Source: Methylobacterium sp. E-065
Lineage (GTDB): Bacteria > Pseudomonadota > Alphaproteobacteria > Rhizobiales > Beijerinckiaceae
Length of the DNA stretch: 64,000 nt
Assembly: GCF_022829605.1 (NCBI RefSeq)
Contig: NZ_JAKSYD010000253.1
Span: 140,200 to 204,199 of the forward strand
Direction of reading: 5' to 3'
Shown here one piece after another: positions 61,847 to 64,000 of the stretch (within the stretch, counting starts at the first letter, position 1; each line of letters begins with the position of its first letter). Under the pieces are notes generated by a model. That model was given only the letters and a program-made list of their open reading frames with translations. It was not told the origin of the DNA and did no database searches. The position numbers and the translations under genes were made by a program.

Positions 61847-62011
61847 GTCAGGATCACCGGTTGCGATGAATCGTTTCGGACGCTGCTCGGCTTTTCGCGC
61901 TTTCGCAGCGGTCAGAACTTATCACTGGTCGATCTCGATGGCGTCAATGATGCAGGTATACCAGTGAAAAGTTCGCCTCCACTGGAACCCGCTTGCGCGC
62001 AACCCGTTTGA
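61793..62011 (+). CDS. Possible small PAS-like fragment ORF (uncertain)
   Basis: ATG 61793 opens 72 codons. The segment VRITGCDESFRTLLGFSRFR then SGQNLSLVDLDGVNDAG resembles the start of a PAS domain (NxxFxxLLGYSREELxGxxL). It overlaps the 5' end of the divergent sigma gene by 54 bases, and the true PAS-LuxR gene starts 48 bases downstream. It may be a remnant of a duplicated or truncated PAS protein, or a short coupled peptide. The ribosome-binding site is poor. Confidence 0.3.
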   Translation: MMAPGPVGRVAQFVGGLHVRITGCDESFRTLLGFSRFRSGQNLSLVDLDGVNDAGIPVKSSPPLEPACAQPV

Positions 62012-62059
62012 GCCGTTGCGCTGGACAGGCGGCGCGGATCAGAGGGAGCCGGATCGGCC

Positions 62060-63517
62060 GTGACGGTGGGCGTGGATAGGCATGAGCTCCGGCAGATCAT
62101 CGCCGGCTTGAGCGAGGGCGTGATCCTGGTCGAGCCCGACCAGACCATTGCGTATGCCAACGAGGCTGCCCTGGCGATGCACGGTGTTCAGAGCCTCGAC
62201 GAACTCGGCCAGACGGTGGACGCCTACCGCGATCGATTTTCGCTGCGCTACCGCAACAACAATACGCCCAACCACTACCCGATCGAGCGCGTCGTCGCAG
62301 GCGAGACCTTCCACGATGTCGTTGTCGAGGTGAAGCGGGCCGACAAGCCGGAGCTCGACTTCGTCCATTGCCTGCGCAGCTTGGTCGCCACCGATCGCGA
62401 AGGCAAACCGAGCTGCCTCGCCCTCATTTTGAAGGACGTGTCCGAACAGTTCGAGGCCGAGGAGCGCTTCGAGGCGACCTTCAACGCCAATCCGGCGCCC
62501 GCCATCATCACGCGGCTGTCCGATCTGCGCCACGTCAAGGTCAACACCGGCTTCCTGGAGATGACCGGCTTCACACGCGATGCCGTGATCGGTCGGAGCG
62601 TCTACGAAGTCGATGTCCTGGCCAATGCCCGCAACCGCGAATTGGCAATCTCAAGGTTGCACGAGGGCGGGACGATCCCGCAGATGGAGGCGTGCCTCGA
62701 CCTGCCCGATGGCGGCTCGCGCTTCGTGATCGTAGCCGGCCAGCAGATCGAACTGGGCGACGAGCCCTGCATGCTGTTTACCTTCGCCGACCTCGAACTG
62801 CGCCGGAAGGCCGAGACCGCCTTGCGCCAGAGCGAGGCGCGCTTCGCCACGGCGTTCCGGATGACCCCGGTGCCGACCGTTCTGGCACGCGCTCAGGATG
62901 GCTGCGTCACCGGCATCAACGACGCCTTCGGGCGCGTGTTTGGTTTCGGCGAGGATCGGATTGTCGGGCGCAGCCTCGATGAGGCGGGCCTGTGGATCAA
63001 GGACGCTCAGCGCCTGCGCTTCGAGGCGGCGATGGCCGAGAGCGGCTTCGTGTTCGGCGTCGAAGTGTGTCTGCGCCACGAGAGCGGGACCAACCTCGAT
63101 TGCCTGGTCTCGGCCGAGCGTGTCACCATCGACGATGGGGATTTCGTGCTGATGGTGCTGCAGGACATCACCGATCGCAAACACACCGAGCGCGAGCTGT
63201 TCGACGCGATCGAAGCCGTGATGGCCGATACATCGTGGTTCAGCCGCGGATTGATCGACAAGCTGGCCAATCTCCGCCACCCGGGTCGCGAGAACGCGGA
63301 CGGATCGATGCCAAGCCTGACGGTGCGCGAGCGGCAGATCCTGAACCTGATCTGCTCCGGCCTGGGCGACGATACGATCGCACGCAAGCTTAGCTTATCG
63401 CGCAACACGGTACGGAACCACGGGGCGGCGCTCTATCGCAAACTCGGCATTCACAAGCGCAGCGAAGCCATCATATGGGGGCGCGATAACGGATTTCCGC
63501 TCACCAGTAATGAGTGA
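62060..63517 (+). CDS. PAS-domain LuxR-type transcriptional regulator
   Basis: The product is 485 residues from GTG 62060. It has three PAS-like segments: about residues 7-130 (IIAGLSEGVILVEPDQTIAY), 133-250 (FNANPAPAIITRLSDLRHVK) and 260-380 (FRMTPVPTVLARAQDGCVTG), and a C-terminal LuxR-type HTH (LTVRERQILNLICSGLGDDT, ARKLSLSRNTVRNHGAALYR, KLGIHKRSEA). It lacks a receiver domain, so it probably senses directly through PAS ligands. It is divergent from the EcfG-like sigma gene, so a regulatory link is possible. Targets are unknown. Confidence 0.9.
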   Translation: MTVGVDRHELRQIIAGLSEGVILVEPDQTIAYANEAALAMHGVQSLDELGQTVDAYRDRFSLRYRNNNTPNHYPIERVVAGETFHDVVVEVKRADKPELDFVHCLRSLVATDREGKPSCLALILKDVSEQFEAEERFEATFNANPAPAIITRLSDLRHVKVNTGFLEMTGFTRDAVIGRSVYEVDVLANARNRELAISRLHEGGTIPQMEACLDLPDGGSRFVIVAGQQIELGDEPCMLFTFADLELRRKAETALRQSEARFATAFRMTPVPTVLARAQDGCVTGINDAFGRVFGFGEDRIVGRSLDEAGLWIKDAQRLRFEAAMAESGFVFGVEVCLRHESGTNLDCLVSAERVTIDDGDFVLMVLQDITDRKHTERELFDAIEAVMADTSWFSRGLIDKLANLRHPGRENADGSMPSLTVRERQILNLICSGLGDDTIARKLSLSRNTVRNHGAALYRKLGIHKRSEAIIWGRDNGFPLTSNE

Positions 63518-63820
63518 AATTAACCACCGTACCAGTACGAAATGACTATTGATCGGTAGAGCAGACGGCACATCTTTCGGACAGCCAAAGCGTCCCGAAG
63601 ATGGAATGCCGAAGGCTTGAGACGAAGATTTCGGCTTCGAAAGATTATTCGAACGGCTTGGTGAAACAGGCCATCGGCAAGTCGATCTGGGATCTTTGGA
63701 CCGACGCCGAGCAACAGCACCAGCGGCTGGGTACGAAGTCGACGCGTGGCCGGGAGCGCTGCGTATCACGACAGCCCGCCGCTCTGCTGCGGAAACACAC
63801 GAACGAGACAGGAGAACGAC
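63518..63820. other. Intergenic region upstream of csbD-like gene
   Basis: The 303 bases include an A/T-richer stretch after the stop codon (63520-63680). No EcfG-consensus pair was found upstream of csbD. No RNA gene or convincing coding frame is seen; the ACAGGAGAACG site at the end belongs to the csbD-like gene. Confidence 0.45.
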
Positions 63821-64000
63821 ATGGTCGACACGGACCGGATCACGGGCGCCGCGAAGGAACTCGGCGGCAAGGTGCAGGGCGCGGTGGGCGACCTCACCGG
63901 CTCGCAGCGGGACTCGGCCGAGGGCCGCGCCCGCGAGGCGGCCGGCAAGGCCGAGAACCTCTACGGCCAGGCCAAGGACACCGTGCGCGACGCGGCCGAG
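63821..64000 (+). CDS. CsbD family stress protein (partial, runs off window)
   Basis: The first 60 codons are present. The N-terminus MVDTDRITGAAKELGGKVQG, then AVGDLTGSQRDSAEGRAREA and AGKAENLYGQAKDTVRDAAE, is typical of CsbD-like proteins, which are small, helical, hydrophilic and induced in general or osmotic stress. AGGAG precedes ATG 63821 by 6 bases. The gene continues past the window end, so its length and terminator are not seen. It lies downstream of the PAS-LuxR gene and near the EcfG-like sigma gene. Confidence 0.9.
   Translation, partial: MVDTDRITGAAKELGGKVQGAVGDLTGSQRDSAEGRAREAAGKAENLYGQAKDTVRDAAE

Overview
The window is very GC-rich, gene-dense DNA (about 68-70% G+C) from an alphaproteobacterium, most likely a Methylobacterium/Methylorubrum species. 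This rests on gene content and order: the Rhizobiales-type block ldtR / DUF6163 / hemB / RDD protein / arginyltransferase, a class II (CP4-like) aroA coupled to cmk, a TIGR02300 acidic zinc-ribbon protein, BcsS, a phasin, a cysteine-less HemB, RpoH and an EcfG-type sigma factor. The genus is inferred and cannot be proven from the sequence alone.

Layout. 1-5084: divergent Spy/CpxP-like and ZnuA-like genes around a Zur-like palindrome, then a heparinase II/III-family gene and purH. 5085-6250: an AT-richer gap with two doubtful small membrane ORFs. 6254-12314 (minus): an acetate-use block, acs, DUF485 gene and actP, then an MHS-type transporter. 12588-21000: a PAS histidine-kinase-like protein whose phosphoacceptor His appears replaced, a phasin with a palindrome in its promoter, an L,D-transpeptidase, two transglutaminase-family genes, a short response regulator with a NepR-like N-terminus and a lytic transglycosylase. 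21334-25741: alaS and small exported proteins. 25836-32383: aceE-aceF-lpd (pyruvate dehydrogenase) with a divergent Lrp-type regulator; the aceF linker contains a REP-like palindrome. 32480-35519: tRNA-Ala, the TIGR02300 gene, aroA-cmk and tRNA-Lys.

35520-42900 is the most accessory-looking part. It holds a candidate small RNA, small hypothetical genes, an XRE regulator, a Gly/Tyr-rich exported protein, an AlgX/AlgJ-like SGNH protein, a PilZ protein and a secreted protein of unknown function. 42875-50570 holds a formyltransferase, an FeS-type (6-4) photolyase, bcsS, exoD, ldtR, a DUF6163 gene, hemB and an RDD protein. 50695-57314 holds arginyl/leucyltransferase, purB, a D-amino-acid transaminase and purA. 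57362-64000 holds rpoH, an RluA-type pseudouridine synthase, tRNA-Glu, an EcfG-like sigma factor divergent from a three-PAS LuxR-type regulator, and the start of a CsbD gene.

Common themes are central metabolism (acetate activation, pyruvate dehydrogenase, purine synthesis by purH, purB and purA, heme, aromatic amino acids), envelope and polysaccharide functions (L,D-transpeptidase, lytic transglycosylase, BcsS, ExoD, PilZ, AlgX-like), and general stress control (RpoH, EcfG-like sigma, the NepR-like response regulator, CsbD, phasin). No CRISPR array, insertion sequence, integrase or prophage was seen.
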